Shown here: piece after piece, positions 61,503 through 64,000 of the stretch
Layout: every line of letters begins with the position of its first letter
Numbering within the stretch: position 1 is the stretch's first letter
Source of the DNA: Streptomyces deccanensis
GTDB taxonomy: Bacteria; Actinomycetota; Actinomycetes; Streptomycetales; Streptomycetaceae
Assembly (NCBI RefSeq): GCF_022385335.1
Contig: NZ_CP092431.1
Coordinates: forward strand, 8,928,001-8,992,000
Length of the DNA stretch: 64,000 nt
Reading direction: 5' to 3'
Program-made: the position numbers and the translations under genes
The notes under the pieces: generated by a model
Database searches by the model: none
Told to the model about the DNA's origin: nothing
Seen by the model: only the letters and a program-made list of their open reading frames with translations

Positions 61503-61524
61503 GCGTGGCGCCGGGCGGAAAGCG

Positions 61525-61562
61525 GCCGACCCCGGCCGGGAGTGGTCCCGGCCGGGGTCGGC
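61525..61562. terminator. Strong bidirectional hairpin terminator
   Basis: A perfect 17-base-pair stem (GCCGACCCCGGCCGGGA and its complement) with loop GTGG lies between the convergent esterase and icd genes. Confidence 0.88.
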
Positions 61563-61581
61563 GTCATGCGGAGGCGAGGGC

Positions 61582-63999
<2,418 letters not shown>

Positions 64000-64000
64000 C

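Overview
The window is high-GC actinobacterial DNA, almost certainly from a Streptomyces. Supporting signs are strong third-position G/C bias, frequent GTG starts, WhiB-like and Dps proteins, a monomeric isocitrate dehydrogenase, two cysteine-bearing leader peptides of the actinobacterial sulfur type, and rare TTA (bldA-type) codons confined to a few accessory genes. I found no rRNA, CRISPR array, insertion sequence or integrase.

Layout. 1-2244: an aromatic-catabolism fragment (fumarylacetoacetate-hydrolase-family gene cut by the left edge, plus an extradiol/VOC dioxygenase) divergent from a TetR regulator, with two inverted-repeat operators between them. 2492-9947: an ABC exporter divergent from a terpenoid operon (polyprenyl diphosphate synthase, NUDIX, SCP2-like, zinc alcohol dehydrogenase, aldehyde dehydrogenase) that converges on a class I terpene synthase. 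10210-14840: formylglycine-generating enzyme, a 3-ketosphinganine-reductase-like SDR, a low-complexity protein and a GH15 glycosidase. 14903-24402: a sulfur-scavenging region with two leader peptides, a GST-like reductase, a polar amino-acid/cystine-type ABC importer, a GNAT acetyltransferase, two LLM flavin monooxygenases and an amidohydrolase. It resembles the B. subtilis S-alkylcysteine (snaB/tcy/cmo) route. 24548-37388: Dps, a WhiB-like regulator, a lipase, a TauE/SafE exporter, DUF309, tRNA-Pro, a DUF5685 protein with a Cys-rich tail, YihY, an MpaB-type oxygenase, a methyltransferase, two tandem secreted propeller proteins, a class II glutamine amidotransferase and a Fis/AAA+ regulator. 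37542-41474: a hydroxyquinol-type operon (FAD monooxygenase, intradiol dioxygenase, maleylacetate reductase) full of short tandem repeats, followed by YceI.

The most distinctive block is 42708-51538, an Fxs (FxSxx-COOH) cyclophane RiPP locus. It has two precursor/radical-SAM pairs (fxsA-fxsB twice) flanking fxsC (TIR-like) and fxsT (MinD-like, TIR-like, NB-ARC and TPR regions). The first precursor ends in the canonical FESAL. The second carries FESSI followed by a seven-residue extension, so it breaks the C-terminal rule of the family. fxsB1 and fxsC each contain two TTA codons. A second, identical tRNA-Pro and then a membrane-anchored NACHT ATPase (52021-55506) follow.

55576-64000: an HTH/membrane/peptidoglycan-binding protein divergent from a secreted peptidoglycan-binding-like protein, a GH43-type glycosidase divergent from an aldo/keto reductase, an OhrR-like MarR regulator divergent from an HSL-family esterase, and icd. 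Functional names rest on motifs read by eye; no database search was run.
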